A stretch of DNA of 45,645 nt from Acidobacteriaceae bacterium. GTDB lineage: Bacteria > Acidobacteriota > Terriglobia > Terriglobales > Acidobacteriaceae. The position numbers and the translations under genes are program-made. Of the stretch, positions 25,486-33,558 are shown one piece after another. Positions within the stretch are counted from its first letter, which is position 1. Each line of letters begins with the position of its first letter. The notes under the pieces were generated by a model, which was not told the origin of the DNA, made no database searches, and worked only from the letters and a program-made list of their open reading frames with translations. Location: the NCBI GenBank assembly GCA_003133425.1, contig PKXI01000147.1, forward strand, positions 706 to 46,350, in the 5' to 3' direction.

Positions 25486-26793
25486 TCAGTCCATCGTTAC
25501 ATATGAAGATTTGGTTTCGATTGATGGCTCGCTGACAGAGTTGCGCGCCAGCAGATACCACGCCAACCAGGCCGGCGCCGTCCAGAGATAGAGGTTCGAG
25601 GCCAAAATGACCCCACCGAGCAATTCAGCTTCGAGAACAATACTTGCAGCGGCCAGGATAACTAAAAGGATTTGAGACCGAGTCAGGATCGCGCCCTCGA
25701 GCAGGGCTGGAATCGCGAGCACCTGATCGGTGATCCAGGCATACGGTGCGACAAGCACCGAAACAAGCGTGACTAAGCTGCCGTCTTTGATCCAATCCCA
25801 CGTGCGGCGCCGTTGCCAGAAATAGCTCAGCGACCAACCGCAGCCCAGAATCGCCGGGATGTACTGAAGCCACATCGTCTTTGGGCTAAGCCATTGCCGC
25901 ACCACAATACTGATGCAGGGAATGGCTTCCTGATTGATTCCCGATTCGCGCATCATCGCCGCGTACTGCGTCCACGCTGCCGGATCAATCCAGTACGCAA
26001 CCAGGCAACTGACAGCCACGGCAACCGCCGCACCGGCCAGAACCCTGTAGCTTCTCGATACCAGCACCCATGCCAGCAGCACCACCCCAATCGCCAGGAA
26101 CAGATGTGGTTTCAGTGCACACAGCCACAGCGACATTCCAGCCCAAAAAGGGCGCGAACGATGCAGGCGCAGAAACAAAACATACCCCAGCAGCGCGAAC
26201 AACGACGTCTGTCCAATGAGCAGGCAGATTACGGCGGGTGCGAATGCTGCCCCGAGCCAGTGCCGTTGGTTGCTCGGGCGTCCGTAGAGCTGCCAGAGCC
26301 AGTACACCGAAACCAGCAGACTTGCTAGCAGGGCCATAGACCACAGAAACCCTCCCACTCGCAACCCGACCAGTCCCAGAGGCAGCGTAAGTGGAAGCGC
26401 CCAGGGCGGGTTCCGCATGTAGCCTACACTCGAATTCACGGAAAGTCCTGCCGCATACTCGATCCGCATCAACGCAGCCTTGTCATACGGATTGGCGTGC
26501 TGGGCCAATTGTTGGCCCGTCGCCCAATAGACCACAAAGTCGCGCGCTCCGGAGATGCTGTTTGTGAACGGTATCGTGCAGACAGTGACCCCGACCAGCA
26601 CAAACGAGAGCCCGCTGACGATGGCGATCGCCTGGTCAGCAAACCCGTATCTCATTTTGGCCCGGGGAACATCCGTTCTGCTTGCCGCTTTCTTGGGGCC
26701 CGAAGTGGCGCGGCCCAGAACGGCGCCCATCACGAGAAAAACAGAGCACCCCAGCAAAAGCAAAAGCAGACCGTCGAGCCTGGCTTCGGTCAT
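25486..26793 (-). CDS. GT87-type membrane glycosyltransferase with chimeric N-terminus, operon gene 2
   Basis: A protein of 435 residues. Residues 1-33 (MTEARLDGLLLLLLG...) match the N-terminus of the paralogs at 22652 and 23983. From about residue 47 (MRYGFADQAIAIVSG) the protein matches the gene at 26790 (GARDFVVYWATGQQLAQHANPYDKAAL), including the GT87 first-loop motif. The result has one extra N-terminal membrane helix. GGAGGAGGG stands at ideal distance before the ATG at 26793, and the start overlaps the previous stop by 4 nt, so the chimeric end is likely translated. The later ATG at 26655 has no ribosome-binding site. Catalytic-loop residues appear intact. Confidence 0.82.
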   Translation of the reverse strand: MTEARLDGLLLLLLGCSVFLVMGAVLGRATSGPKKAASRTDVPRAKMRYGFADQAIAIVSGLSFVLVGVTVCTIPFTNSISGARDFVVYWATGQQLAQHANPYDKAALMRIEYAAGLSVNSSVGYMRNPPWALPLTLPLGLVGLRVGGFLWSMALLASLLVSVYWLWQLYGRPSNQRHWLGAAFAPAVICLLIGQTSLFALLGYVLFLRLHRSRPFWAGMSLWLCALKPHLFLAIGVVLLAWVLVSRSYRVLAGAAVAVAVSCLVAYWIDPAAWTQYAAMMRESGINQEAIPCISIVVRQWLSPKTMWLQYIPAILGCGWSLSYFWQRRRTWDWIKDGSLVTLVSVLVAPYAWITDQVLAIPALLEGAILTRSQILLVILAAASIVLEAELLGGVILASNLYLWTAPAWLAWYLLARNSVSEPSIETKSSYVTMD

Positions 26794-28046
26794 CTTGGAC
26801 CCTCCTCCGCCCTCGCAGCGGGGGAATGGTCCGGCCGTCGGTCAGAGTCCAAGATCATATAGGAGGACTCGCTGCCGATCGATGGTTCGCTGACCGATGC
26901 ACGCGCCAGCAGATACCACGCCAACCAGACTGGCGCCGTCCCAAGATAGAAGGCTGAGGTAATTTTGATGCCGCACATCAGCGCGGCCATAATGGGGATA
27001 TTGACAATCGCGAGAGCCGCCAACAAGACCCGGGAGCGAACGGCGTATGCGCCCTGCAACAGGGCTGGCATAGCCACGGCCTGATCGTAGAGCCAACAAT
27101 AGGGGGCTGCCAGGATGGAAACCAGCATCAACACGCTCCCGTCTATCATCCAATCCCACGCATTGCGCCGGCGCCAGAAAAAGGCCAGAGCCCAGGCGCA
27201 GGCCAAGGCCGCCGGCAGAAACTGGAGCCACATTGCTTGCGGGTTTAGCCAAAGACGCATAGCGACGCTGAGGCAAGGGATGTACTCCTTTTCGACCCCA
27301 GGCGCACTCATCATATTGGAGTAATCTCTCCAGGCCGACGGGTCCATGAGCCGGACTGTGGCACAACTTGCGGCCATGACAACCGCCGCGCCGGCCAGGA
27401 TCTTATAACTTCTTGTAACGATCGCCCAGGCTAAAAGCACAACGCCGAAGGGTAGAAACAGGTGGGGCTTGAGCGCGCAAAGCCAGAGCGTGAGCCCGGC
27501 CATGAATGGGTGCGTGCGATGCAGACGAAGAAACAGAACCAACCCGAGCAGAGCGAAAAGCGAAGTCTGGCCCATGAAAAAGCAGATCAGTGCCGGCGCG
27601 AAGGAAAGCGTGAGCCAGTGAATGCGATTGCCGGGACAGCCGTGCATGAGCCGTATCAGCCACGCGGAAACCATCATGCAAGCGAGCAGCACCAGTGACC
27701 ACAGAAGCGCCCCCACCCGCAGGCCGAGGAGCCCCAGCGGCAGCACCAGCGGCAGCGCCCAGGGCGGGTTGCGCATGAAAAGGATACCGTACCCCGGGTT
27801 AAGCCCCGCAGCGCGCTCGATTTGCCCTATGGCCGCCGCGTCGTAGGGATTGGCGTGGTGGATCAGTTGCTGGCCCGTTGCCCAAAAGACAACGAAATCG
27901 CGCCCGCTGGTAATGTTGCCGGCCAACGGCACAACGCACAGAAACATGGCGATAAGTGCTAGCGCCAACCCGCCGACGGTCGCAATCGAAAGTTCAGCGA
28001 AATCATTCCCAGGCTTGGCCACTGAACCATCTGTCCCGCTTGTCAT
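26790..28046 (-). CDS. GT87-type membrane glycosyltransferase, operon gene 1
   Basis: A protein of 418 residues from the ATG at 28046 (MTSGTDGSVAK); an in-frame TTG at 28139 would add 31 residues without helix or motif. The GT87-type loop SGRDFVVFWATGQQLIHHANPYDAAAI is followed by RNPPWALPLVLPLGLLGLRVG and about ten membrane helices. It is the first gene of the operon and is divergent from the pilin array. The intergenic region between it and the pilins contains a palindrome and a plus-strand sigma-54 promoter. Probable role: addition of a sugar from a polyprenyl-phosphate donor on the outer face of the inner membrane. Confidence 0.82.
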   Translation of the reverse strand: MTSGTDGSVAKPGNDFAELSIATVGGLALALIAMFLCVVPLAGNITSGRDFVVFWATGQQLIHHANPYDAAAIGQIERAAGLNPGYGILFMRNPPWALPLVLPLGLLGLRVGALLWSLVLLACMMVSAWLIRLMHGCPGNRIHWLTLSFAPALICFFMGQTSLFALLGLVLFLRLHRTHPFMAGLTLWLCALKPHLFLPFGVVLLAWAIVTRSYKILAGAAVVMAASCATVRLMDPSAWRDYSNMMSAPGVEKEYIPCLSVAMRLWLNPQAMWLQFLPAALACAWALAFFWRRRNAWDWMIDGSVLMLVSILAAPYCWLYDQAVAMPALLQGAYAVRSRVLLAALAIVNIPIMAALMCGIKITSAFYLGTAPVWLAWYLLARASVSEPSIGSESSYMILDSDRRPDHSPAARAEEGPR

Positions 28047-28183
28047 GATCGCTATTCTACTTTCTGCCTCGCAACAGTCTTGCTCGATCTTTCTCGTTAC
28101 TCCAAATGAGGCGCCTGCCTGGTAACTTAAATACTCCAAACTTTTGGGTCATGTATACCGCGCCGGTCTTTTGGGGGCACCGA

Positions 28184-28203
28184 CTGTAAACGGCTGTTTA
28201 CAG
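28184..28203. promoter_or_regulatory. perfect palindrome, candidate activator site of the pilin sigma-54 promoter
   Basis: CTGTAAAC-GGCT-GTTTACAG is a perfect 8-4-8 palindrome, centred about 84 bp upstream of the -24 GG (28277) and about 108 bp from the expected transcription start. Its core, GTAAAC-N4-GTTTAC, recurs with one change upstream of the Tad sigma-54 promoter (10997-11012). It could also serve the divergent GT87 operon or bind a repressor. Confidence 0.6.
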
Positions 28204-28275
28204 CGCCTGGTGCGGCTGCTTGAGGAGCGGTTTTACAAGTCGTTGATTTATATGGGTAAAGCAAATGATCGAGAA

Positions 28276-28291
28276 TGGCACATGACTTGCA
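28276..28291 (+). promoter_or_regulatory. sigma-54 (-24/-12) promoter of the Flp pilin genes
   Basis: TGGCACATGACTTGCA matches the consensus TGGCACG-N4-TTGCA at 11 of 12 positions, with GG (28277-28278) and GC (28289-28290) exactly 10 bp apart. Transcription should start near 28302, about 51 nt before the first pilin start at 28353. An in-frame ATG at 28275 lies inside the promoter, so it cannot be the translation start of a transcript made from this promoter. Confidence 0.82.
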
Positions 28292-28352
28292 ATGGGTATG
28301 GTACGACGGTCAAGCCTGGGAATGGTTAGGCCTCGGAGAAGGACAACCAATT

Positions 28353-28559
28353 GTGAATAACCTGATCCTCAAGCTCCTCATCAAGTTCAAGGATCTGGCC
28401 CAGCGCGATGAAGGTCAGGACCTGGTCGAATATGCATTAGTCGTTGCTCTCATAGCCTTCGGCGCGACCGCTGGCATGGGGGCTCTGGCCGGCGGAATCA
28501 ACAACGCGTCAACACTATCAGCACAACCCTCTCCGCCAGCATCACCTAGTCGCTGCTAG
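28353..28559 (+). CDS. flp: Flp-type prepilin, copy 1, with 3' frameshift
   Basis: From GTG 28353 (GGAGAAGGA upstream) the product opens MNNLILKLLIKFKDLAQRDEG, then QDLVEYALVVALIAFGATAGMGALAGGIN, the Flp prepilin pattern of a Gly cleavage site followed by four residues and EY. After GGINNA the reading frame departs from the paralogs. One T inserted at about 28509 gives AFNTISTTLSASIT and a stop at 28547, restoring the 65-residue length and the paralog-like end. As sequenced, the last 17 or so residues are unrelated and run to 28559. The cleavage motif and hydrophobic core are intact, so the product might still be processed by TadV, but the mature C-terminus is altered. It is the first gene after the sigma-54 promoter. 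Confidence 0.8.
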   Translation: MNNLILKLLIKFKDLAQRDEGQDLVEYALVVALIAFGATAGMGALAGGINNASTLSAQPSPPASPSRC

Positions 28560-28837
28560 AGCATCGGCAGAAGAACACGCACTCGGATCCTCAACGCTCT
28601 TGATGGAGAGATTTGTACTCCGGGCTCTGCTCCGGGCAGTCTCCTCATTAAGGGCCATCGCCAAACCAGTTTCCTGTCGGGCTAACGCAACCGCCTGATT
28701 TTGGATGCAAGTCCAAAGATTCTTATTCCCGCTGTGGTTCCTGAAGACCAAAAAGCTCAGGAACTTCAGGAAGAATCGGATAACCCTTAACCCTTCCGGC
28801 CTCGGCTGGAACCAACAGAGCAATTTGGAGAATCACA

Positions 28838-29035
28838 ATGAACGATATGCTTCTCAAGCTTTATGTGAAGTTCCAGGACCTGAAGAGCCGTGAAGAAGGT
28901 CAGGATCTGGTTGAGTATGCCCTGGTCGTCGCTCTCATCGCCTTCGGTGCTACCGCTGGCATGGGCGCTCTGGCCGGCGGCATCAACAAGGCGTTCAACC
29001 AGATCAGCACAACCCTCAGCACCCAGGTCACCTAG
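28838..29035 (+). CDS. flp: Flp-type prepilin, copy 2 (intact)
   Basis: A protein of 65 residues. The leader is MNDMLLKLYVKFQDLKSREEG, with cleavage expected after this Gly, and the mature pilin is QDLVEYALVVALIAFGATAG followed by MGALAGGINKAFNQISTTL and a short end. The Gly-x4-EY motif and the following hydrophobic helix are the hallmark of Flp major pilins exported by Tad systems. TTTGGAG lies 8 nt upstream of the ATG. It is the only undamaged copy of three and is therefore the likely major pilin. No separate promoter is obvious, so it probably depends on the sigma-54 promoter before copy 1. Confidence 0.93.
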   Translation: MNDMLLKLYVKFQDLKSREEGQDLVEYALVVALIAFGATAGMGALAGGINKAFNQISTTLSTQVT

Positions 29036-29317
29036 TCGCGGCCATAGCACCGCCAACACGCCCTGCTCTTCAGTTCCTTTGCGGGAGAGATACGTCCACC
29101 AGGCTCAGCGCCAGGACGTTCTCTCTCGGCATCGGCTCCGGCGGACCAATTTTCCTCCGGGGCAGCTTGCCGTCAGTCCCTTGACGATTTCACAAAAATG
29201 CTAATGATTGTTTTCGTTTCTGAATGCCAACAAGCTCAGGAGCACCGGGAAGACCCTGTATCCTGCCGGTTCTCTCGTTGGCGGTCAGAGAAACCGCTCA
29301 ACTCGAAGAAAGTGCAA

Positions 29318-29515
29318 ATGAACAACTTGCTCCTCAGGTTGTATGTCAAGTCCTAGGATCTGGCCAACCGTGATGAAGGCCAGGACTTGGTCGAGTATGC
29401 TTTGGTCGTCGCTCTCATGGCCTTCGGTGCAATCGCCAGCATGAGTGGGCTGGCCGGCGGCCTCAACAAGGCGTTCAGCACCATCAGCTCCCGGCTGGGT
29501 ACCTCAATCACATAG
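29318..29515 (+). pseudogene. flp: Flp-type prepilin, copy 3, stopped at codon 13
   Basis: The frame from the ATG at 29318 to the TAG at 29513 has exactly the length of copy 2 and encodes MNNLLLRLYVKS, a TAG stop, then DLANRDEGQDLVEYALVVAL..., with LAGGLNKAFSTISSRLGTSIT at the end. The stop replaces the Gln codon of copy 2 (CAG to TAG) and comes before the cleavage site. The ribosome-binding site is poor and no later start would keep the leader. The rest of the frame is well preserved, so the stop is recent, suppressed, or a base-call error. Confidence 0.8.
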
Positions 29516-29749
29516 GCGCTGTCACAGCGCTTGCACCACAGCGCAACTGGCAATGCCGTTCTTTCCGGAAGAGATCCGCAGGGCAAAGCTGTTGCCGAAA
29601 CGTGCTCTCCCACTCAAATCAACATGTGTTCCGGATGGCAGGAATGCCGGCGGGAATCGTATAGTGTTCCTTGAACCGTGCTAAGACGCGGCTTTTACCG
29701 CTCCTTCACCTCCTTGGCACTCTCTGCCGGATTCGGGAATTAGACCAGG

Positions 29750-31483
29750 ATGCCTCTGCCTTCCGCTTCGGAAAACGCCGTTTCGTTCGTGCTGCTTGAA
29801 GGCAGTTTGACAGTGATTGCTATTGCGGCGGCGTTTGCATGGCCGCGGATGGGCAACTTCTGGTTCGCGCGCATCGAGCGTGCTTTCGTGCAACTGGCGC
29901 GAAAGCGGGGATTGGCGGTTGCAACCGTCGGCTTCAGTACGCTTCTGCTCCGCCTCGCCATTCTTCCGTTCTGCCCTATTCCTCTGCCCTTTCTTCCCGA
30001 CGATTTCAGTCTGATGCTGGCGTGCGACACATTTGCGCACGGGCGGCTGACCAATCCAACGCCTGCCATGTGGATCCACTTCGAGACCATCCACGTCGAC
30101 ATGCAGCCTACATATATGTCGATGTACTTTCCGGCGCAGGGGCTGGTCATGGCCGCCGGCAAGGTCCTGTTCGGAAACCCCTGGTATGCCATCCTGATCT
30201 GCAGCGCGCTGATGTGCGCCGCCATTTGCTGGATGCTGCAGGCCTGGCTGCCGTCAGGCTGGGCACTGCTCGGCGGAATCCTGGCGATGGTGCGCCTGGG
30301 CCTCTTCAGTTATTGGATAAATACTTATACCGGCGGCGGTCTCATCGCTGGTTTGGGGGGAGCCTTGGTGTTGGGCGCGCTGCCGCGCTTGGTCAAGACT
30401 GCGCGCTTTCGTTACGGCTTGCTGATGGCGGTGGGTATCATCCTTCTCGCTGTCACTCGTCCCTACGAAGGCCTGCTGCTATGTCTCCCTGTCGCGGCCG
30501 TTCTGGGGCATTGGGTCTTCTTTGGAAAGAATCGGCCGGCCCCCGCGGTGATCCTTCGGCGCGCGGTGATGCCTGTGCTGCTGATCGTTGCAGCCGGAGC
30601 ATGGATGGGCTATTACGACTACCGCGCCTTCGGAAGCCCCACCACGCTGCCCTACACCATAAATCGCACCACTTACGCCATTGCGCCCTATTACATCTGG
30701 CAGTCCCAACGTCCCGAACCGGCCTACCGACACCCGGGTTTAAGAAGGTTCTATTACGAAAGCGAGATGAAGGTCTTCTGGAGGGTCCATTCATGGGCGA
30801 TGTTTGTCCCTATGACTCTCGCCAAGGTCCTGATGACCTTCATGTTCTTCGCCGGCTTCGCCCTGCTTGCTCCGCTCTTCATGATGCGGCGCGTGTTGCA
30901 CGATCGCCGCATCCGCTTCCTGGTCCTGAGCATGTTTGTCCTCATAGCCGGGATGCTGATCGAGATATTCCTGATTCCTCATTACCTGGCCCCCTTCACG
31001 GCGGCGTTTTATGCAATTGGCTTGCAGGCCATGCGTCACCTCAGAGTCTGGAGACCCGGTGGCAAACCAACAGGCATGGCGCTGGTGCGGTTGAGTGTGT
31101 TGATCTGCTTCGTACTGGGGACAGCACGAGTATTTGCCGGGCCGCTTGGCATAAGCATCCCCGAGTGGCCGCCGACCAGTTGGTCGAGCATGTGGTTTGG
31201 TCCGGCACTCTACGGAACGGAACGAGCCCATATCGAGGCTGGACTGGAAGTGCTTCCCGGCAAACAACTTGTGTTTGTCCGCGATTCATCGATGCGGGAT
31301 CCTCTGGATCAATGGGTCTATAACGCGGCTGACATCGATGCCTCCAAAGTCGTATGGGCAAGAGAGATGGACGCAACCGATAATCGAGAGTTGATGCAGT
31401 ACTACGGGGTTCCAAAGGCCTGGCTGATAAAGATGGACACCCAGCCGGCAACCATTTCACCCTACCCCCTGCCTGCGCAGTAG
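29750..31483 (+). CDS. GT-C-like polytopic membrane protein (putative glycosyltransferase)
   Basis: A protein of 577 residues with about eleven helices and a C-terminal soluble domain of about 100 residues (GLEVLPGKQLVFVRDSS). After the second helix comes FLPDDFSLMLACDTFAHGRLTNPTP, an acidic loop in the position of the catalytic Asp of GT39/GT-C enzymes, followed by PTYMSMYFPAQG. This fits a dolichyl/polyprenyl-phosphate-sugar-dependent transferase, though not a family I can name exactly. A DPM1-like synthase gene, which would make such a donor, begins 68 bp downstream on the same strand. The ATG at 29750 has only a weak ribosome-binding site. Confidence 0.72.
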   Translation: MPLPSASENAVSFVLLEGSLTVIAIAAAFAWPRMGNFWFARIERAFVQLARKRGLAVATVGFSTLLLRLAILPFCPIPLPFLPDDFSLMLACDTFAHGRLTNPTPAMWIHFETIHVDMQPTYMSMYFPAQGLVMAAGKVLFGNPWYAILICSALMCAAICWMLQAWLPSGWALLGGILAMVRLGLFSYWINTYTGGGLIAGLGGALVLGALPRLVKTARFRYGLLMAVGIILLAVTRPYEGLLLCLPVAAVLGHWVFFGKNRPAPAVILRRAVMPVLLIVAAGAWMGYYDYRAFGSPTTLPYTINRTTYAIAPYYIWQSQRPEPAYRHPGLRRFYYESEMKVFWRVHSWAMFVPMTLAKVLMTFMFFAGFALLAPLFMMRRVLHDRRIRFLVLSMFVLIAGMLIEIFLIPHYLAPFTAAFYAIGLQAMRHLRVWRPGGKPTGMALVRLSVLICFVLGTARVFAGPLGISIPEWPPTSWSSMWFGPALYGTERAHIEAGLEVLPGKQLVFVRDSSMRDPLDQWVYNAADIDASKVVWAREMDATDNRELMQYYGVPKAWLIKMDTQPATISPYPLPAQ

Positions 31484-31551
31484 GCCCCGCCGGGCTCTGA
31501 ATCGCGTGCCGGTCAGCGGCATGAAGTGCAGAAGTTTCAGGAGTTGAAACC

Positions 31552-32340
31552 ATGATCAACGGAAAGCGGATTGCGGTCGTGATGCCGGCCTACAACGCCG
31601 AAAAGACCCTGGAACAAACAGTGCGGGAACTGTCCGATGTTGTGGACATCAAGATTCTCGTCGACGATTCCAGCAAGGACCAGACCGCCGCGCTCTCCAG
31701 GAAGCTGGGTGTGCAAACCTTCATCCACGACGCCAATTACGGATATGGCCGCAATCAGCAAACCTGCTACCGCGAGGCTCTTGCCGCGGGCGCTGACATC
31801 GTGGTTATGGTCCATCCCGACTACCAGTACACTCCATTACTGGTTCCGGCCATGGCGGGAATGATCGCCAGCGGAGTCTATGACATGGTTCTGGCCTCGC
31901 GCATTCTTGGCGCAGGGGCGCTCAAAGGCGGAATGCCGTTTTACAAATACGTCGCCAACCGGCTGCTCACGGCTTTTCAAAACCTATTCCTTGGCGTCAA
32001 GCTTTCCGAATATCACACCGGGTTCCGCGCCTTCTCAAAGGAACTGCTTGAGACCCTTCCGCTGCTCGAAAACTCCGACGACTTCGTCTATGACAACCAG
32101 ATGATCGCGCAGGCCGTGATGTTCGACTTCCATATCGGCGAAATCTCCTGCCCCACGAAATATTTTGAAGAAGCCTCCTCAATCAACTTTAAGCGCAGCG
32201 TGCAATATGGTCTGGGCGTGCTTTCCACCACCGTCGGCTTCGTCCTGCATAAGTGGGGAATCCGACGCGCCCCGCGCTACGGCACCACCGGTAGAAAAGT
32301 AACGCAACAATATTATTCCGAGATCGCGCACCGTTCCTGA
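31552..32340 (+). CDS. family 2 glycosyltransferase, DPM1-like (polyprenyl-phosphate sugar synthase)
   Basis: A protein of 262 residues with a GT-A fold: IAVVMPAYNAEKTLEQTV at the start, KILVDDSSKDQT (Asp38, Asp39), and VMVHPDYQYTP at about 86-95 in the DxD position. Further on are YHTGFRAFSKELLE and NQMIAQAVMFDFHIGEI with PTKYF. These features match the dolichol-phosphate mannose synthase-like branch of GT2, which transfers a nucleotide-activated sugar to polyprenyl phosphate at the cytoplasmic face. There is no C-terminal membrane domain. AGGAG lies 8 nt upstream. It is in one operon with the GT-C-like gene before it and the acyltransferase after it. Confidence 0.88.
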   Translation: MINGKRIAVVMPAYNAEKTLEQTVRELSDVVDIKILVDDSSKDQTAALSRKLGVQTFIHDANYGYGRNQQTCYREALAAGADIVVMVHPDYQYTPLLVPAMAGMIASGVYDMVLASRILGAGALKGGMPFYKYVANRLLTAFQNLFLGVKLSEYHTGFRAFSKELLETLPLLENSDDFVYDNQMIAQAVMFDFHIGEISCPTKYFEEASSINFKRSVQYGLGVLSTTVGFVLHKWGIRRAPRYGTTGRKVTQQYYSEIAHRS

Positions 32341-32356
32341 GACCTTGGATTGGACT

Positions 32357-33109
32357 ATGACTCGAATCCCAACGCTGGATGGCTGGCGCGGCATTGCTAT
32401 CCTCCTAGTGCTGTTCGATCACATCCAGGGAGCCGCCATTAGGGCGTACATTTTGCCGCGGACAGAAACCGGGCGGCATGGTGTCACCATCTTTTTCGTC
32501 CTCTCCGGGTTCCTCATCACCACTGGCCTACTGGCCGAGCCGATCAATCTCAAACGATTCTATATTCGTCGCTTTTTCCGGCTGATGCCCTCCGCATGGA
32601 TATTCATTGCGACCCTGATTTTGCTCAACCATTATTCAAGAAATCCGTTCGTCACCTGGCCCGAGATCAAGGCTTGCCTTCTCTTCTATCGAAACTACGT
32701 GACGCCTGCGCGCGGCAATCTGGCGTGGCATTTTTGGTCGCTTTCAATTGAAGAGCAGTTCTACCTCGTTTGGCCATTTCTGCTTCTGATTGCCGGTAAG
32801 TTTCGAGCCCGCTGGCTCGCCGCAATAGGAGCATCTGGCTTCGCTATTTTTCGCCTGTTCAACTGGAAGCTTTATCAGGGCGCATCGCTTTGGGACAGAA
32901 TCGAAGTGCGCGCCGATGCTTTACTCGTTGGCTGTTTTCTAGCCTTGGTTCTTTCAGATGAAAGATTCCGGCAGCGCGCCTCACGATGGTCTGCGTTGGC
33001 GGCGCTGCCGGCCACCCTCGGTCTCCTGCTGGCCATGGCCTTTTTCCCACTACTTCAGCCTCTTTGGGAATCGGTGTGCATCGCCGTTTTACTCACTGCC
33101 ACCATTTAA
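32357..33109 (+). CDS. acyltransferase 3 family (OafA-like), truncated by an in-frame stop
   Basis: The reading frame of 250 residues from the ATG at 32357 starts RIPTLDGWRGIAILLVLFDHI, the acyltransferase-3 signature with the active-site His. It continues with GVTIFFVLSGFLIT, KRFYIRRFFRLMPS and NLAWHFWSLSIEEQFYLVWPFLL. It stops at a TAA at 33107, but the same frame goes on with the family's expected C-terminal end to 33385. Members O-acetylate or acylate sugars of envelope polysaccharides. As sequenced, the last two or three helices are lost and the protein is probably non-functional. The start lies 17 nt after the GT2 gene. Confidence 0.85.
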   Translation: MTRIPTLDGWRGIAILLVLFDHIQGAAIRAYILPRTETGRHGVTIFFVLSGFLITTGLLAEPINLKRFYIRRFFRLMPSAWIFIATLILLNHYSRNPFVTWPEIKACLLFYRNYVTPARGNLAWHFWSLSIEEQFYLVWPFLLLIAGKFRARWLAAIGASGFAIFRLFNWKLYQGASLWDRIEVRADALLVGCFLALVLSDERFRQRASRWSALAALPATLGLLLAMAFFPLLQPLWESVCIAVLLTATI

Positions 33110-33385
33110 CATCCTGGCAGTCACGTATCGCGCTTCCTGTCATGGAAGCCACTCGCGTCGATCGGGGTCATCTCCTACAGCCTTTATGTCTGGCAGGAAC
33201 TCTTTATGTGGTTCAATCAGACTCCGCAAATCCTCGCAGTTTCGGTGGGCATCGTACTCCCGTGTTTCGCGATCGCCGGCTATTACTTGGTCGAGCGTCC
33301 TTGCCTGCAGTTTGGGCGTCGACTCACGAACCCGCGCCCCTCAAAGCCTTCGGATCTCGATTCAATCTTTGTCTCCGCGTCCTGA
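33110..33385 (+). pseudogene. C-terminal remnant of the acyltransferase, downstream of the stop
   Basis: In the same frame as the ORF that ends at 33109, this reads HPGSHVSRFLSWKPLASIGVISYSLYVWQELF, then AIAGYYLVERPCLQ and a stop at 33383. These are the C-terminal motifs of acyltransferase-3 proteins (LxxIGxxSYxLYxW and YxxVERP). With the TAA read as a sense codon (TTA, Leu, needs one change) the whole gene, 32357-33385, encodes 342 residues, a normal family length. No ribosome-binding site precedes the remnant. Confidence 0.85.
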
Positions 33386-33558
33386 ACCGCCTCTTGCGCA
33401 TCAACCGAAGTCAAGGCTCCGGGCAAAAGCCGTAAAAATGAGCACAACTCCAATTCGGCAACCCGGATCGGTGTTACCCCACGGAGAAAGCTTGCCGTGA
33501 ATCAGAACGGGCCAGTCGGCCTCGTAGCAGTCCTGCCATCACACCTTTATCGATCATT

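Larger units (their letters stand above)
28353..29600 (+). repeat. tandem triplication of a pilin gene unit of about 480 bp
   Basis: The three pilin starts lie at 28353, 28838 and 29318 (485 and 480 bp apart). Beyond the coding parts, the stretch before copies 2 and 3 is also alike: AAGCTCAGGA is exact in both, at 28754 and 29231, with related flanks on each side. The sequence after each stop shows weaker similarity. The non-coding parts (28560-28837 and 29036-29317) hold no other gene I can support. The right edge is approximate. Confidence 0.75.

Noticed and set aside
28184..28203. LexA-type SOS box
   Set aside because: CTGT and ACAG ends are present but 12 nt apart, not 8 as in the proteobacterial box, and the neighbouring genes are not SOS genes; the sigma-54 context fits better.
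29839..31323. 494-codon open frame overlapping the GT-C-like gene
   Set aside because: It is a shifted frame of a GC-rich gene; the product is Arg/His/Pro-rich without helices, while the overlapping frame encodes a coherent membrane protein.
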